Numbered from the stretch's first letter, positions 1-9,821 are shown. The stretch is 64,000 bases of DNA from Homoserinimonas sp. OAct 916 (GCF_003260275.1 NZ_QJHB01000001.1:186001-250000), one strand, 5' to 3'. The notes: generated from the sequence alone by a model not told the origin. Numbers and translations: made by a program.

Positions 1-1
1 C

Positions 2-67
2 ACCCGAATGTCCGACCTGCTGCAGGTGTACCCTGTGGGACTGCTGGTCTTGGCCGGTGAGCAGTGA
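2..67 (+). CDS. treY: Malto-oligosyltrehalose synthase, 3' end only
   Basis: Only the last 21 codons are in the window. The open frame ends in [12 protein letters not shown] and a TGA at 65-67. It lies directly upstream of treZ, and treY-treZ is the usual gene order for the TreY/TreZ trehalose route, in which TreY turns the reducing end of a maltodextrin into a trehalose unit. The YPV-LLV ending is compatible with TreY C-termini. The identification rests mainly on position, because too little sequence is present for a domain call. Confidence 0.55.
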   Translation, partial: TRMSDLLQVYPVGLLVLAGEQ

Positions 68-104
68 TCCCGGCCGACCGCCCCATTCCAACCAGGAGGC
101 GCCA

Positions 105-1967
105 ATGACGACCCCGCCCGCCCCGGAGGGCCACGACGACCAGGGCAACCGAGACAACCGAGACAACCGAGACAACCAGGAATTCAGCGTCTGGGCCCCG
201 GATGCCCACACCGTCGAACTCGCGCTCGGTGAGACGCGCTACTCGCTGCGCCAGAACGTGGACACCGGCTGGTGGACCGGCCAGGGACCGGCCGGCCCCG
301 TGGACTACGGTTTCGTCGTCGACGGCCAGGGCCCGTTCCCTGACCCGCGTTCCCGAAGACAACCAGCCGGGGTGCACGGCCCCTCCCGCCGCTTTGACCC
401 GTCAGCATTCGCGTGGAGCGACCAAGCCTGGCGGGGTCGGCCACTGGCCGGCGCGGTGATCTACGAACTGCACATCGGAACGTTCACCCCCGAGGGCACC
501 CTGGACGCCGCCGCCGGAAAGCTGGAGCATCTGCTCTCCCTCGGTGTCGACTTCGTCGAACTGCTGCCGGTGAATGCCTTCAACGGCGTACACAACTGGG
601 GCTACGACGGTGTGCTCTGGTACGCCGTGCACGAACCGTACGGCGGCCCAGACGCATACCAGCGGTTCGTGGATGCCTGCCACGGTGCCGGTATCGGGGT
701 CATCCAGGATGTCGTCTACAACCACCTCGGCCCCAGTGGAAACTATCTGCCCCAGTTCGGCCCCTACCTGCACGCCGACAGCGCGAACACCTGGGGCAGT
801 TCGGTGAACCTGGACGGGCCCGGCTCGGACGAGGTGCGCGGGTTCGTCATCGACAACGCGCTGATGTGGTTGCGTGACTTCCACGCCGATGGGCTGCGGC
901 TGGATGCCGTGCACGCCCTGGTCGACCAACGGGCGACCCCCATCCTGGAAGAACTGGCCTCCCGGGTCCACTCCCTGGCCAGTCACCTCGGCCGCGAGTT
1001 GATTCTGATCGCGGAATCCGATCGGAACGATCCGAAGCTGATCACCGCGCGCGAAGCCGGTGGCGCGGGGCTCGATGCCCAGTGGAGCGATGACTTCCAC
1101 CACGCTCTCCACGTCGCCCTGACCGGTGAGGTGAGCGGCTACTACGAAGACTTCTCGCATCCGGGGGCCCTTGAGAAAGTACTGAGATCCGGTTTCTTCC
1201 ACGACGGCACATACTCATCCTTCCGGCGCCGGCATCACGGCCGACCGATAGACACAGTGGCAATCGACCCGTCACGACTGGTCGTCTTCAGCCAGGACCA
1301 CGACCAGATCGGCAACCGTGCCGCCGGCGATCGCCTCACGGCCACCTTGAACGACGGCCAACTCGCCATTGCGGCCGCGCTGACCCTGCTCGGGCCCAAC
1401 ACGCCGATGCTGTTCATGGGTGAGGAGTGGGCGGCTTCCACACCGTGGCAGTTCTTCACCTCGCACCCGGAGACCGACCTCGGCGAGGCCACCGCTCGTG
1501 GCCGCATCGCCGAGTTCGCGCGCATGGGTTGGGACGAGTCGTCGGTGCCCAACCCGCAGGACCCGGCGACGTTCACGCGCTCGATCCTTGATTGGGCCGA
1601 GCCTGCCCGCGGGCGCCACGCCCGCCTTCTCAGCCTCTACCGCGATCTGGTCAGGTTGCGCCGGGAACGGGCCGACCTCACGGATCCACAGTTCGCGACC
1701 ATTCACGTCGAACTGGTCGACCGTGCGCTGGTGCTGCGGCGCAGCCACACGGCGCTGGCCGTCAACTTCGCGCCTGTTGCGGTGACGATTGGCTCCGTGT
1801 CCGGGCAGTCCGACGCGAGCACACTGCTGTCATTCGGCGGTTACACGCACGGCAACGACGGCCTGCATCTCGGCGGCCACAGTCTGGTCGTGATGGGCCT
1901 CACCGAAGACGCAATCAGCGGCCGGGGGAAGCCAACGAAGAGAAATCACGGAAGACTGTCAACATGA
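105..1967 (+). CDS. treZ: Malto-oligosyltrehalose trehalohydrolase
   Basis: Cytoplasmic GH13 enzyme of 620 residues that releases trehalose from maltooligosyl-trehalose. An N-terminal CBM48-like region (about 25-105) precedes the barrel. The three catalytic acids are visible: Asp267 in [10 protein letters not shown], Glu304 in [11 protein letters not shown] and Asp400 in [11 protein letters not shown]. Length is normal for TreZ. I chose ATG 105 because AGGAGG at 94-99 sits 5 nt upstream; a GTG at 57 in the same frame overlaps treY and has no such site. The N-terminus carries an Asn-Arg-Asp tandem repeat. The stop overlaps the next start by 4 nt (ATGA), which implies translational coupling. 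Confidence 0.93.
   Translation: MTTPPAPEGHDDQGNRDNRDNRDNQEFSVWAPDAHTVELALGETRYSLRQNVDTGWWTGQGPAGPVDYGFVVDGQGPFPDPRSRRQPAGVHGPSRRFDPSAFAWSDQAWRGRPLAGAVIYELHIGTFTPEGTLDAAAGKLEHLLSLGVDFVELLPVNAFNGVHNWGYDGVLWYAVHEPYGGPDAYQRFVDACHGAGIGVIQDVVYNHLGPSGNYLPQFGPYLHADSANTWGSSVNLDGPGSDEVRGFVIDNALMWLRDFHADGLRLDAVHALVDQRATPILEELASRVHSLASHLGRELILIAESDRNDPKLITAREAGGAGLDAQWSDDFHHALHVALTGEVSGYYEDFSHPGALEKVLRSGFFHDGTYSSFRRRHHGRPIDTVAIDPSRLVVFSQDHDQIGNRAAGDRLTATLNDGQLAIAAALTLLGPNTPMLFMGEEWAASTPWQFFTSHPETDLGEATARGRIAEFARMGWDESSVPNPQDPATFTRSILDWAEPARGRHARLLSLYRDLVRLRRERADLTDPQFATIHVELVDRALVLRRSHTALAVNFAPVAVTIGSVSGQSDASTLLSFGGYTHGNDGLHLGGHSLVVMGLTEDAISGRGKPTKRNHGRLST
151..177 (+). repeat. 9-bp tandem repeat in treZ, three copies
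   Basis: GAGACAACC occurs three times head to tail and encodes the [10 protein letters not shown] stretch just after the treZ start. The unit is a multiple of three, so copy-number change would keep the frame. It lies before the CBM48-like region and is probably a flexible, functionally neutral linker. Confidence 0.9.
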
Positions 1968-4237
1968 CCGAATTCGACGCCACCGCAGCCGAAACGCCCG
2001 ACGAGAACCAAACGGGAGATGAGAGCGAGCCTGAGGAACTCAGCTATGACGACGTGCGCTACCCGGCACGCCCACGTCGGCTGCGGCCCCGCGCCCAGTT
2101 GAGGGCGAGCGGTATCCGTCGCTCGTTCATCGACCCACGCTCGGTCGGTGCTTCGAACCCGTCGTATGTCGAATGGCTGAAACGCCAATCCATGTTGGGG
2201 GATGCTGACGTGCTGGGCCGCGGACTCTCGGGCCAGCCGAGCATGTGGCGCAACTCCTACGCGCGTCCGGACGCCCGGCGCGCCATCCGGTCGGCGTCGG
2301 TGTGGTTCACGGCCTACCCGATCTCGCTCATCACCAGCCCCGGGCAGTCCTACCTGGAGGCATTGGGCAATGATGAGCTCTGGCAGGCGTTCGAGGCGAT
2401 CGGCATCAGCGCCGTGCACACCGGCCCGGTCAAACAGGCCGGGGGAATCACCGGCTGGGCCCAGACGGCGAGCGTCGACGGACACTTCGACCGGATCAGC
2501 ACTCAGATCGACCCGGCATTCGGGTCGGAGGAGGAGTTCCGGCACTTGTGCGACACGGCCGAGAGCCATGGCGGCAGCGTGATCGACGATATCGTTCCCG
2601 GCCACACCGGCAAGGGTGCCGACTTCCGGCTGGCCGAGATGGCGTACAAGGACTACCCGGGGATCTACCACATGGTCGAGATTCCCGAGGAGGACTGGTC
2701 GCTGCTCCCCGATGTGCCCGACGGCCGTGATGCCGTCAACCTCGACGCCGCGTCGGAGGCGAAGTTGGCCGCGAGCGGCTTCATCATCGGTGAACTGCAG
2801 CGCGTGATCTTCTATTCGCCGGGGGTCAAGGAGACGAACTGGAGCGCGACCGCGCCGGTGGTCGGGGTCGACGGTCGAACCCGCCGCTGGGTCTACCTGC
2901 ACTATTTCAAACAGGGCCAACCGTCGATCAACTGGCTCGACCCGACCTTCGCCGGTATGCGGCTGGTCATCGGAGACGCCCTGCACTCCCTCGGCGACCT
3001 CGGCTCCAGCGCGCTGCGCCTGGACGCGAACGGGTTTCTCGGCGTGGAGAAGAGCGCGGAAGGGCCGGGCTGGTCGGAGGGCCACCCGCTGTCAGAGGCC
3101 GCAAACCACCTGATCGCGAGCATGGTGCGCAAGGTGGGCGGATTCTCCTTTCAGGAACTGAATCTGGGCATCGAGGACATCCGCGACACCGGCCGTGTCG
3201 GCGCCGACCTGTCTTACGACTTCATCAACCGCCCCGCCTATCACCACGCCCTGGCGACCGCAGACACCGAGTTTCTCCGGCTGACCCTGCGCACCTCGCT
3301 TCAGATCGGGGTCGAGCCGGCCAGTCTGGTGCACGCCCTGCAGAACCACGACGAGCTCACCTATGAGCTGGTGCACTGGGCCAACCGCCACCACACCGAC
3401 ACCTATGCGTTCCGCGGCGCCGAGCTGACCGGAGCCGACCTGGCCGACGCGATCCGCGCCGACCTCGTCGACGTGCTCACCGGTGCCGCTGCCGACTACA
3501 ACCGGGTGTTCACCACCAACGGCATCGCCTGCACCACCGCATCGGTGATCGCCGCCGTGCAGGGATTCACCGAACTGGACGCGATCGGCGAGGCCGACAT
3601 CGATCGTCTCCGCCGGGCACACCTGCTGCTGGCCAAATTCAACGCCTGGCAGCCCGGGGTGTTCGCGCTCTCCGCCTGGGACCTGCTGGGCATGCTGCCA
3701 CTGCCGGCCGACCAGGTCGCCGATCTGATCGCCGGCGGCGACACTCGCTGGATCCACCGCGGCGCCCACGACCTGACCGACGCCGACCCCTCTGCCACGA
3801 TGTCGAGTTCCGGCATGCCCCGGGGGCGTTCCCTGTACGGGTCGCTGACGACCCAGTTGGCCGACCCGAATTCGTTCGCATCCCAGCTGAAACACATCCT
3901 CCGGGTTCGCGGGCGCCTGGGCATCGACGTCGCCAGCCAGATCGACATCCCCGGGGTCGCCCATCGCGGCATGCTGGTCATGGTGCACCGGCTCGACGAG
4001 GGCGATCCCGCCAACGACGACGCCCAGTTGCAGGTCACGGTGCTGAATTTCAGCGGCGAGGCTGTTGAGGGCACCGTGCGGTCGGATGCCCTCATCCCCG
4101 GTCGCACCGTCACCGATGTGGAGACGGGCGAGGAGGTGGGCCCTGTCGACGATCTCAACAGCTTCTCTGTGCAACTGGAGCCCTACGCCGGGATGTTTCT
4201 CGTGCTCAGCCAGACGGGCGAAGCCACCAGCAGCTGA
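1964..4237 (+). CDS. GH13 glycosidase/transglycosylase, trehalose-synthase-like
   Basis: 757-residue GH13 protein that starts inside the treZ stop (ATGA overlap). The catalytic triad is intact: Asp354 in [10 protein letters not shown], Glu398 in FSFQELNLG and Asp463 in [15 protein letters not shown]; the last motif resembles the NHDELT motif of trehalose synthase (maltose alpha-D-glucosyltransferase). The barrel occupies about residues 100-600 and a C-terminal beta domain follows ([10 protein letters not shown]). The first 60 residues are acidic and low in complexity. From family resemblance and the coupling to treYZ I infer interconversion of maltose and trehalose or a related alpha-glucan step. 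The subfamily may not be classical TreS, so I give no symbol. The frame is open upstream to 1592, but only ATG 1964 fits the operon. Confidence 0.72.
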   Translation: MTEFDATAAETPDENQTGDESEPEELSYDDVRYPARPRRLRPRAQLRASGIRRSFIDPRSVGASNPSYVEWLKRQSMLGDADVLGRGLSGQPSMWRNSYARPDARRAIRSASVWFTAYPISLITSPGQSYLEALGNDELWQAFEAIGISAVHTGPVKQAGGITGWAQTASVDGHFDRISTQIDPAFGSEEEFRHLCDTAESHGGSVIDDIVPGHTGKGADFRLAEMAYKDYPGIYHMVEIPEEDWSLLPDVPDGRDAVNLDAASEAKLAASGFIIGELQRVIFYSPGVKETNWSATAPVVGVDGRTRRWVYLHYFKQGQPSINWLDPTFAGMRLVIGDALHSLGDLGSSALRLDANGFLGVEKSAEGPGWSEGHPLSEAANHLIASMVRKVGGFSFQELNLGIEDIRDTGRVGADLSYDFINRPAYHHALATADTEFLRLTLRTSLQIGVEPASLVHALQNHDELTYELVHWANRHHTDTYAFRGAELTGADLADAIRADLVDVLTGAAADYNRVFTTNGIACTTASVIAAVQGFTELDAIGEADIDRLRRAHLLLAKFNAWQPGVFALSAWDLLGMLPLPADQVADLIAGGDTRWIHRGAHDLTDADPSATMSSSGMPRGRSLYGSLTTQLADPNSFASQLKHILRVRGRLGIDVASQIDIPGVAHRGMLVMVHRLDEGDPANDDAQLQVTVLNFSGEAVEGTVRSDALIPGRTVTDVETGEEVGPVDDLNSFSVQLEPYAGMFLVLSQTGEATSS

Positions 4238-4239
4238 CC

Positions 4240-4279
4240 GTGCCGGCGTGGGCGGCTCGTGCCGCGGCCGCTCCGGCAC
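4240..4279. terminator. Nested inverted repeat between convergent genes, possible terminator
   Basis: GTGCCGG at 4240-4246 pairs with CCGGCAC at 4273-4279, and inside it GCGGC (4252-4256) pairs with GCCGC (4261-4265). It lies in the 54-bp gap between the convergent GH13 and MFS genes. There is no T-run, so an intrinsic terminator is plausible but unproven. Confidence 0.4.
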
Positions 4280-4291
4280 CCGCGGCTGCGC

Positions 4292-5674
4292 CTACTCCGG
4301 CTTCTCCCACTGCAGATCCTCGGGCTGCAGATCCTCGGGCGGCAGATCATCCTGCACCGGCTCCTCGCCGTCGGGCAGTACCCGCATACCCATCAGCGGC
4401 GAGAACAGCACGAACGCCGAGCCCAGCACACCGCCTGCGACCCCGATCCACATTGTGGGCAGAAGTCCGAGGCTCTGGCCGAGGACGCCGCTGGCGACGC
4501 CGGCGATCGGCATGACACCCCAGACCACGAACCGGATGGACGCGTTCATGCGCCCCAACAGGCGGGTCGGGCACAGCCGCTGCCTGAGGCTCACCTGCGT
4601 GATGTTGTAGACGAGCACCATGAAGCCGAGGCCGAATTCGGCCACCATCAAAAGCGGCAGCGCGGCCGCGGGGAAAACGGCCGACAGCGGTACCAGCGCT
4701 GCAAGCAACCCGCTGGCCACGACCGCGAGCGGGATCACGGTGCCCTCGCCGATTCGGCGGGTGAGCCACGGGGTCGCCAGGGCGCCGGTCACGCCCCCGA
4801 CCGCCCCGAAACTCATCATGATGCCGAGGCCCGCCGCACCCAGGTCGAGATCGCGCAGCACCAGGATCGGCACCAGGGTCGCCGTGATGGTGCCGAACAG
4901 GTTGGTGACGGCCGTGGTGGCCGTGATCCGCCGAAGCAGCGGGTGCCGCCAGACGAAGCCCACCCCTTCGCCGATCTCCCGAGCCAGGCTGTCGCGCTCG
5001 GCCGGGTCGGCGAGGCGTTCGGTGTCGCGAATGCGCCAGAGGAACGCGGCCGACACCAGGTACCCGATCGCGGTGCCGAAAAGCAGCATCGGAGCCAGCA
5101 TGACGTGCAGCAGGCCGCCGGCGGCGGCGGGCCCGCCGATCCGGGCCACCTGGGCGGTGCCCTCCAGTTTGGAGTTCGCCTCGGACACCTGTTTCTTCGC
5201 CACCAGTATCGGCACGTAGCTCTGGTACGACACGTCGAAGAAGACGGTGGCCGACCCGATCACAGCGGCCACCAAGTAGACGTGCCACATCTGCAGCAGC
5301 TCGAGGGCCCAGAGCGCCGGGATCAGCATGAGGGTCACCATGCGCACCAGATCGGCGACGATCATGACCCGGCGTTTCAACCACCGGTCGACCCAGGCGC
5401 CGGCGGGCAGCCCGATCACCAGGAAGGCGGCGGTTCCGGCCGCGCCCAAGAGCCCCACCTCGAACTCGGACGCGCCCAGCAAAGACACCGCCAGCACCGG
5501 AATCGCCAGAGACGTCAGTTGGGAGCCGAACTGGCTGGTGGTCTCGCCCGCCCAGAGCTTGAGGAAGCCGGGGTGCCGCCACAACGATGGGGACGGTCGC
5601 GATCCAGCGTTCCGAGGCGCTGCGACTGCGGGGCTGCTCACCGGTTGTCGGGTCTCCGCAGTCGATTCGGGCAT
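4292..5674 (-). CDS. MFS transporter (MFS_3 / EntS-like exporter)
   Basis: 460-residue integral membrane protein with about 12 hydrophobic segments between residues 35 and 425. FLKLWAGETTSQFGSQLTSLAIP at the first helix, the PAGAWVDRWLKRR loop after helix 2 and a LVMIVADLVRM-type stretch after it are typical of the MFS_3 group of proton-driven drug or siderophore exporters. Substrate unknown. The C-terminal tail carries a short acidic repeat (PEDLQPEDLQ). The minus-strand box TAGGCT (5686-5681) ends 6 nt before the ATG, so the gene may have its own leaderless promoter even though the SpoIIM-like gene lies 64 nt upstream on the same strand. Confidence 0.85.
   Translation of the reverse strand: MPESTAETRQPVSSPAVAAPRNAGSRPSPSLWRHPGFLKLWAGETTSQFGSQLTSLAIPVLAVSLLGASEFEVGLLGAAGTAAFLVIGLPAGAWVDRWLKRRVMIVADLVRMVTLMLIPALWALELLQMWHVYLVAAVIGSATVFFDVSYQSYVPILVAKKQVSEANSKLEGTAQVARIGGPAAAGGLLHVMLAPMLLFGTAIGYLVSAAFLWRIRDTERLADPAERDSLAREIGEGVGFVWRHPLLRRITATTAVTNLFGTITATLVPILVLRDLDLGAAGLGIMMSFGAVGGVTGALATPWLTRRIGEGTVIPLAVVASGLLAALVPLSAVFPAAALPLLMVAEFGLGFMVLVYNITQVSLRQRLCPTRLLGRMNASIRFVVWGVMPIAGVASGVLGQSLGLLPTMWIGVAGGVLGSAFVLFSPLMGMRVLPDGEEPVQDDLPPEDLQPEDLQWEKPE
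4310..4354 (-). repeat. 15-bp tandem repeat in the MFS gene tail
   Basis: CTGCAGATCCTCGGG occurs at 4310-4324 and 4325-4339, followed by a diverged third unit at 4340-4354. It encodes the repeated PEDLQ pentapeptide at the cytoplasmic C-terminus of the transporter. Confidence 0.85.
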
Positions 5675-5738
5675 GGCGCAAGCCTATTGGCCGATCCCGC
5701 CGCGCCGGGCCGCCCGCTGCGGGATCTGTCGGCCGGGC

Positions 5739-6734
5739 TCACCCCGCAGTGATGGTGCGCGCGCCCGCCTCGAACTCAACCAGGTCGCCGGTCTCGCCCG
5801 CCCGAACAGCACGGCCTCCGAAGAACAGCATGTAGAACAAGAAGCCGGCCAGGGCCAGCACGCCGATGCCGATCTTGACCGGCCACGGCCACGGCGCCGG
5901 GGTGACGAAGCCCTCGATCACGCCCGAGACCCCCAGCACGATCACCAGTCCGATGGCCACCGTGAACAGGGCGCGGCCATCCTCTGCGAGCGCTTCGCCA
6001 CGGCCACGCGCACCGGGGGCGACCCAGGCCCAGAAGATGCGCAGGCCCGCAGCGGCGGCCACGAAGACCGCGGTGAGTTCCAGCAACCCGTGCGGCAGGA
6101 TGTACAGGAAGAAGACGTCGCCCTTGCCATGGGCGAACATGACCGCCGCGGAGACTCCGATGCCTTGGGCGTTCTGGAAGAGCACGTACGGCACGTAGAC
6201 GCCGGTGACGCCAAACGCGACGCACTGGGCGGCGATCCAGGCGTTATTGGTCCACACCTGACCGGCGAAACTGGCTGCCGGGTTCTCGGAATAGTAGTCG
6301 ACGAACTTCTCTTCGGCGAGCTTCTTGAAATCGGCGTCCGATCCGAAGTTCGCCAGCACCTGCGGGTCGCCAAACGCCCACGCCCCATAGAGCCAGGCGA
6401 CAAGCACGGTGAACGCAGCCACCGCGAGGGTGATCCAACGCAGGCGGTAGAGCGCGGCCGGCAGTTGCGCGATGAAGAACCGGGGCAGCTGGGACAGCAG
6501 GTTGGCGCTCGCGCCGGTGAAACGCAATCGGGCACGCGAGAGCAGTACCGAGAGCCGGTCACCGTGCACCGACGAACCGGCCGAGGTCTTGATGGCCGAC
6601 AGGTCGGCGGCACCGGACTGGTAACGCTCGATCAGCTCGTCGGCCTCGGGGCCGGTGAATCGCCGCTGGCGCCCGAGAACCTGCAGGCGATCCCATTCAT
6701 CGCGGCGGGCGGTGGCGTAAGCGTCGAGGTCCAT
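5739..6734 (-). CDS. SpoIIM-like (DUF95) membrane protein
   Basis: 331-residue membrane protein of the stage II sporulation protein M family. The N-terminal 85 residues are hydrophilic and helical (MDLDAYATARRDEWDRLQ); a cluster of about six hydrophobic segments follows, with the conserved-looking core NNAWIAAQCVAFGVTGVY and LPHGLLELTAVFVAAAAGLR. In non-sporulating actinobacteria these proteins occur beside RDD-family genes, as here; their function is not established. The start lies 17 nt from that of the divergent RDD gene. Minus-strand TATCAT (6748-6743) ends 8 nt before the ATG and could be a near-leaderless -10 box. Confidence 0.85.
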   Translation of the reverse strand: MDLDAYATARRDEWDRLQVLGRQRRFTGPEADELIERYQSGAADLSAIKTSAGSSVHGDRLSVLLSRARLRFTGASANLLSQLPRFFIAQLPAALYRLRWITLAVAAFTVLVAWLYGAWAFGDPQVLANFGSDADFKKLAEEKFVDYYSENPAASFAGQVWTNNAWIAAQCVAFGVTGVYVPYVLFQNAQGIGVSAAVMFAHGKGDVFFLYILPHGLLELTAVFVAAAAGLRIFWAWVAPGARGRGEALAEDGRALFTVAIGLVIVLGVSGVIEGFVTPAPWPWPVKIGIGVLALAGFLFYMLFFGGRAVRAGETGDLVEFEAGARTITAG

Positions 6735-6751
6735 CTGCTTAAATGATACGT

Positions 6752-7615
6752 ATGACTGCCGAAAGATTCGACCACGCCATGCTGGTCGACGATTCGACCG
6801 AGCGAGAGTTGGTCACCGGCGAAGCCGTCGCGCTCGACGTGCGCCCGGCAAACTTCATTCTGCGCACGGCGGGAACACTGATCGACGCGGCCGCCTACCT
6901 TCTGCTGCTGGGCCTACTGGCGTGGTTGCTGCTGAACATCGCCACCGTCTGGCAGTTCGATGACGCGCTCGCCCAGGCGGTGCTGGTCGGCCTGTTGGTG
7001 TTCTGCCTGGTGATCGTGCCCATGACGGTGGAGACCGCCAGCCAGGGCCGATCCCTCGGGAAACTCGCGATCGGTGCGCGCATCGTGCGCGACGACGGGG
7101 GCTCGATCGGACCGAGGCACGCGTTCATCCGTGCCCTGACCGGCGTGGTCGAGATCTATCTCACGTTCGGCGGCCTGGCCGCGCTTACCGCACTGTTGAA
7201 CGGCAAGTCCAAACGCCTGGGCGATCTGCTCGCGGGCACGTACAGCCAACACGAGCGGGTGCCGCACGTGGTGGAACCGGTCTACGGGCTGCCCGAGTCG
7301 CTGACCGACTGGGCACCGGTGGCGGACGTTGCCCGGATGCCCGACCCGCTGGCTCGCCGGGTGACCCAATACGTGAAGCAGTCCGCAGGAATGACGTCGT
7401 TCGCACGGGCTGAACTCGCCCACCAACTCGCGGCCGAGGTGGCGCAGTACGTCTCCCCCATCCCCCAAGTTGCCGCCGAGGACTTTCTGGCGGGCGTGTC
7501 GGCGATGAGGCGCCAGCGCGACTACGCGTCCCTGCTGCTCGAGGCGGAACGCCTCGGCCGGTTGCAACCCGCACTCACCGGAACGCCGCATGGGTTCCCT
7601 CTGCGCGGCAGGTAG
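6752..7615 (+). CDS. RDD family membrane protein
   Basis: About 287 residues. The RDD domain spans roughly residues 25-170: the first membrane segment follows DVRPANFILRTAGTLIDAAAY, which has the Arg and Asp that name the family, then two more segments and the loop SQGRSLGKLAIGARIVRDDGG. The C-terminal third is soluble and helical. Function unknown. An in-frame ATG lies at 6743, but it overlaps the predicted -10 box of the divergent SpoIIM-like gene, so I prefer 6752; neither start has a ribosome binding site. The stop is 6 bp from the convergent manB stop. Confidence 0.83.
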   Translation: MTAERFDHAMLVDDSTERELVTGEAVALDVRPANFILRTAGTLIDAAAYLLLLGLLAWLLLNIATVWQFDDALAQAVLVGLLVFCLVIVPMTVETASQGRSLGKLAIGARIVRDDGGSIGPRHAFIRALTGVVEIYLTFGGLAALTALLNGKSKRLGDLLAGTYSQHERVPHVVEPVYGLPESLTDWAPVADVARMPDPLARRVTQYVKQSAGMTSFARAELAHQLAAEVAQYVSPIPQVAAEDFLAGVSAMRRQRDYASLLLEAERLGRLQPALTGTPHGFPLRGR

Positions 7616-7621
7616 ACAGCC

Positions 7622-9073
7622 TCAGCCGCGAATGAGGTCGAGCACCTGGTCACGCACGCGTACCATCACCTGTGTGGTCTCTGCCTCGACGTTCAGTCGA
7701 AGCAGTGGCTCGGTGTTCGACGGCCTGACGTTGAACCACCAGAACGGCTCATCCCCGGACAGCCCGGTCACGGTCAAGCCATCGAGTTCGTCGAATTCGG
7801 CCATGCCGGTGAACGTGGTCACGATGCGCTCGTAGGCCGCGGGCACGTCTGTCACGGTCGAGTTGATCTCGCCGGAGAGCGCGTAGGGGGTGAACCTGGT
7901 CGACATCTCCGACAGCGGCCGGTCCTGGTGTCCGAACTCCGCGAGCACGTGCATCGCGGCGAGCATACCGTTGTCCGCGCCCCAGAAATCCCGGAAGTAG
8001 TAGTGGGCGGAGTGTTCACCGCCGAATACAGCGCCGGTCTCGCGCATCTTGTCCTTGATCAGCGAGTGTCCGACCCGGGTTCGCACCGCGACGGCGCCCG
8101 CTGCGGTGATGGTCTCTTCGACGATCCTGGAGGTGATCAGATTGTGCAACACCACGGTTTCGGGTTCGGTACCGGCCACCCGGGTGATCTCGCGCAACGC
8201 CACCACGGCCGTAACCGCCGACGGATTCATCGGGTTTCCCTTTTCGTCGACGACGAAACAGCGGTCGGCATCCCCGTCGAACGCCAGACCCAGGTCGGCG
8301 CCGTGGTGCACGACGGCACGTTGCAGATCGACGAGGTTGGCCGGCTCCAACGGGTTGGCCTCATGGTTCGGAAAAGAGCCGTCCAACTCGAAATACAGCG
8401 GGATCACTGTGACCGGCAACTCGGGCAATCCGGCGGCGGTGCCCAGCACCGCCGGCACCGTGAGCCCGCCCATCCCGTTGCCGGCATCCACGACGACTCG
8501 GATCGGGCGAATATCTGACAGGTCGACCAGTGAGCGGAGCTTCTGCGCGTACCCGGCCAACACGTCCAGTTGCCGCACCTCTCCCTGGTCGGCGACCGCA
8601 GGGATGAAATCGGCGCCGACGCCCCCTGCAGTGCCCGCGGTCAGATACGCGGCCGCACGGTCACGGATCTCGGTCAACCCGGTTTCCGAGCTGATGCCGC
8701 GTGCACCGGAGCGAGAGAACTTGATCCCGTTGTAGCTGGCCGGGTTGTGGCTGGCGGTGAACATCACCGCGGGCACGTCGAGGTGACCTGAGGCGAAGTA
8801 GGTCTCGTCGGTGGAGCAGAGTCCAAGCATGATGACATCGGCGCCGCGCCGACGGGCGCCGGCAGCAAACGCCTCGGCAAAGCGCGGTGAGGAGTCCCGC
8901 ATGTCGTGGCCGACGGCGATCTCCGAACCCAGCGCCTCCAACTCATCGACGAACGCGGCGCCGAGCGCACTGACGATCTCATCGGTCAGTGTCTCATCAA
9001 CGATGCCGCGCACGTCATAGGTCTTGACAATGGCGTTCAGCTGGTCGACGACGGTGGCGCGTGCAGGAGTCAT
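7622..9073 (-). CDS. manB: Phosphomannomutase/phosphoglucomutase
   Basis: 483-residue alpha-D-phosphohexomutase that interconverts mannose-6-P and mannose-1-P (possibly also the glucose phosphates), feeding GDP-mannose and surface-glycan synthesis. The active-site phosphoserine is Ser108 in TASHNP; the metal loop DGDADR, the sugar loop GEHSAHYYF and the phosphate-binding RPSNTEPLLR near the C-terminus are all present. The start overlaps the stop of the DUF3499 gene by 4 nt (ATGA), so the two are coupled. The order manB, DUF3499, metallopeptidase, whiB2 is a conserved actinobacterial neighbourhood. Confidence 0.92.
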   Translation of the reverse strand: MTPARATVVDQLNAIVKTYDVRGIVDETLTDEIVSALGAAFVDELEALGSEIAVGHDMRDSSPRFAEAFAAGARRRGADVIMLGLCSTDETYFASGHLDVPAVMFTASHNPASYNGIKFSRSGARGISSETGLTEIRDRAAAYLTAGTAGGVGADFIPAVADQGEVRQLDVLAGYAQKLRSLVDLSDIRPIRVVVDAGNGMGGLTVPAVLGTAAGLPELPVTVIPLYFELDGSFPNHEANPLEPANLVDLQRAVVHHGADLGLAFDGDADRCFVVDEKGNPMNPSAVTAVVALREITRVAGTEPETVVLHNLITSRIVEETITAAGAVAVRTRVGHSLIKDKMRETGAVFGGEHSAHYYFRDFWGADNGMLAAMHVLAEFGHQDRPLSEMSTRFTPYALSGEINSTVTDVPAAYERIVTTFTGMAEFDELDGLTVTGLSGDEPFWWFNVRPSNTEPLLRLNVEAETTQVMVRVRDQVLDLIRG

Positions 9074-9291
9074 GTCCCAAAACCTATCTGGCCGGCCACG
9101 GTGTGGCGCACCAGATGCCAGCCCTCGGGTGCGGAGGTGCGTTCTGCATGCCTTTCGCAGAGATCGTAACTATGCGGCTCTGCTGATGTGCTCAAAGGCC
9201 CGAGTACCGCCATGGAATCGTCATAGTCGAAAGTGAGCGTGGCCACGGCATCGCGCGGGCACGCCACTCGGGAACAGGGCCTGGAGAACAT
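9070..9291 (-). CDS. DUF3499 family protein
   Basis: 73-residue protein with the DUF3499 pattern: CSRVAC near the start, then the ATLTFDYDDSMAVLGPL and SYDLCERHAERTSAPEGW signatures. Cys6, Cys11, Cys45 and His48 could bind one metal ion, like a small zinc ribbon. Function unknown. It is coupled to manB through a 4-nt overlap. Minus-strand TAGTCT (9304-9299) ends 7 nt before the ATG, with no Shine-Dalgarno, so a leaderless start is likely. Confidence 0.88.
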   Translation of the reverse strand: MFSRPCSRVACPRDAVATLTFDYDDSMAVLGPLSTSAEPHSYDLCERHAERTSAPEGWHLVRHTVAGQIGFGT

Positions 9292-9298
9292 CGTTGCC

Positions 9299-9327
9299 AG
9301 ACTACTAGCTGCCCGGTCGCTTAAGAT
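9299..9327. promoter_or_regulatory. Divergent pair of predicted leaderless -10 boxes
   Basis: The 42-bp gap between DUF3499 and the metallopeptidase contains TAGTCT on the minus strand (9304-9299, 7 nt before ATG 9291) and TAAGAT on the plus strand (9322-9327, 6 nt before ATG 9334). Both match TANNNT at leaderless spacing, and neither gene has a ribosome binding site. No clear -35 boxes were seen. Confidence 0.45.
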
Positions 9328-9333
9328 GGCGAC

Positions 9334-9780
9334 ATGCCCCGATCCCGTTCCAGGTTCTCCTCACCCAGCCGAACCGTGCGTGGGGCCTTCCGAGACCGGC
9401 ACGGCCGCGGGCTTCGCGGTTCTGTCACCGGCCCCCACCTGCCGATGTTGCGCGGGCGGATCGACGTGTTCGACATGACCGTTGCCTCCACTGTGGAGTA
9501 CCTGCGCGGCATGTGGGCGGATGAGCTCGCGCACGTGCACTTCGAGATCGGCGCCTACCCCGACGGGGCGGTGGGCGGCGACGGAGTGGAACGCTGGCGG
9601 GTCGACCGTGAGCACGACCGGGTGGTGCTCTATCGCTTGCCGATCCAGCGCCTCAGCAAGTTGCATCGGAACGATGAGTTCCACCAACGGATGATGATCG
9701 AGAGTTGTGTCTTCCGGGCGGTTGCAGAGCTGATGGGCAAGGACCCCTGGGATCTGGCGCCCGGCGGCTTTCACCACTGA
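9334..9780 (+). CDS. Metallopeptidase family protein, degenerate active site
   Basis: 148-residue member of the small zincin-like family (DUF1025-related) that accompanies DUF3499 in actinobacteria. The DRHGRGLRG box (about 21-29), the FDMTVASTVEYL helix, the RVVLYRLPIQRL strand and the C-terminal MMIESCVFRAVAELMG helix fit the family. At the place of the HExxH zinc site the sequence reads IESCVFRAV, so zinc binding and proteolysis are doubtful. Transcribed away from DUF3499/manB, with TAAGAT 6 nt before the ATG. Confidence 0.75.
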   Translation: MPRSRSRFSSPSRTVRGAFRDRHGRGLRGSVTGPHLPMLRGRIDVFDMTVASTVEYLRGMWADELAHVHFEIGAYPDGAVGGDGVERWRVDREHDRVVLYRLPIQRLSKLHRNDEFHQRMMIESCVFRAVAELMGKDPWDLAPGGFHH

Positions 9781-9821
9781 GCTGCTGACCGGGCCCGCGC
9801 CGGCGTGGAACGGCTGAACCG

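Noticed and set aside
402-1202. Long minus-strand frame opposite treZ
   Set aside because: High-GC shadow: treZ on the other strand carries the complete family pattern, and this frame shows no recognisable motif or start signal.
9233-9478. Plus-strand frame overlapping DUF3499 and the metallopeptidase gene
   Set aside because: It overlaps two supported genes and has no motif.
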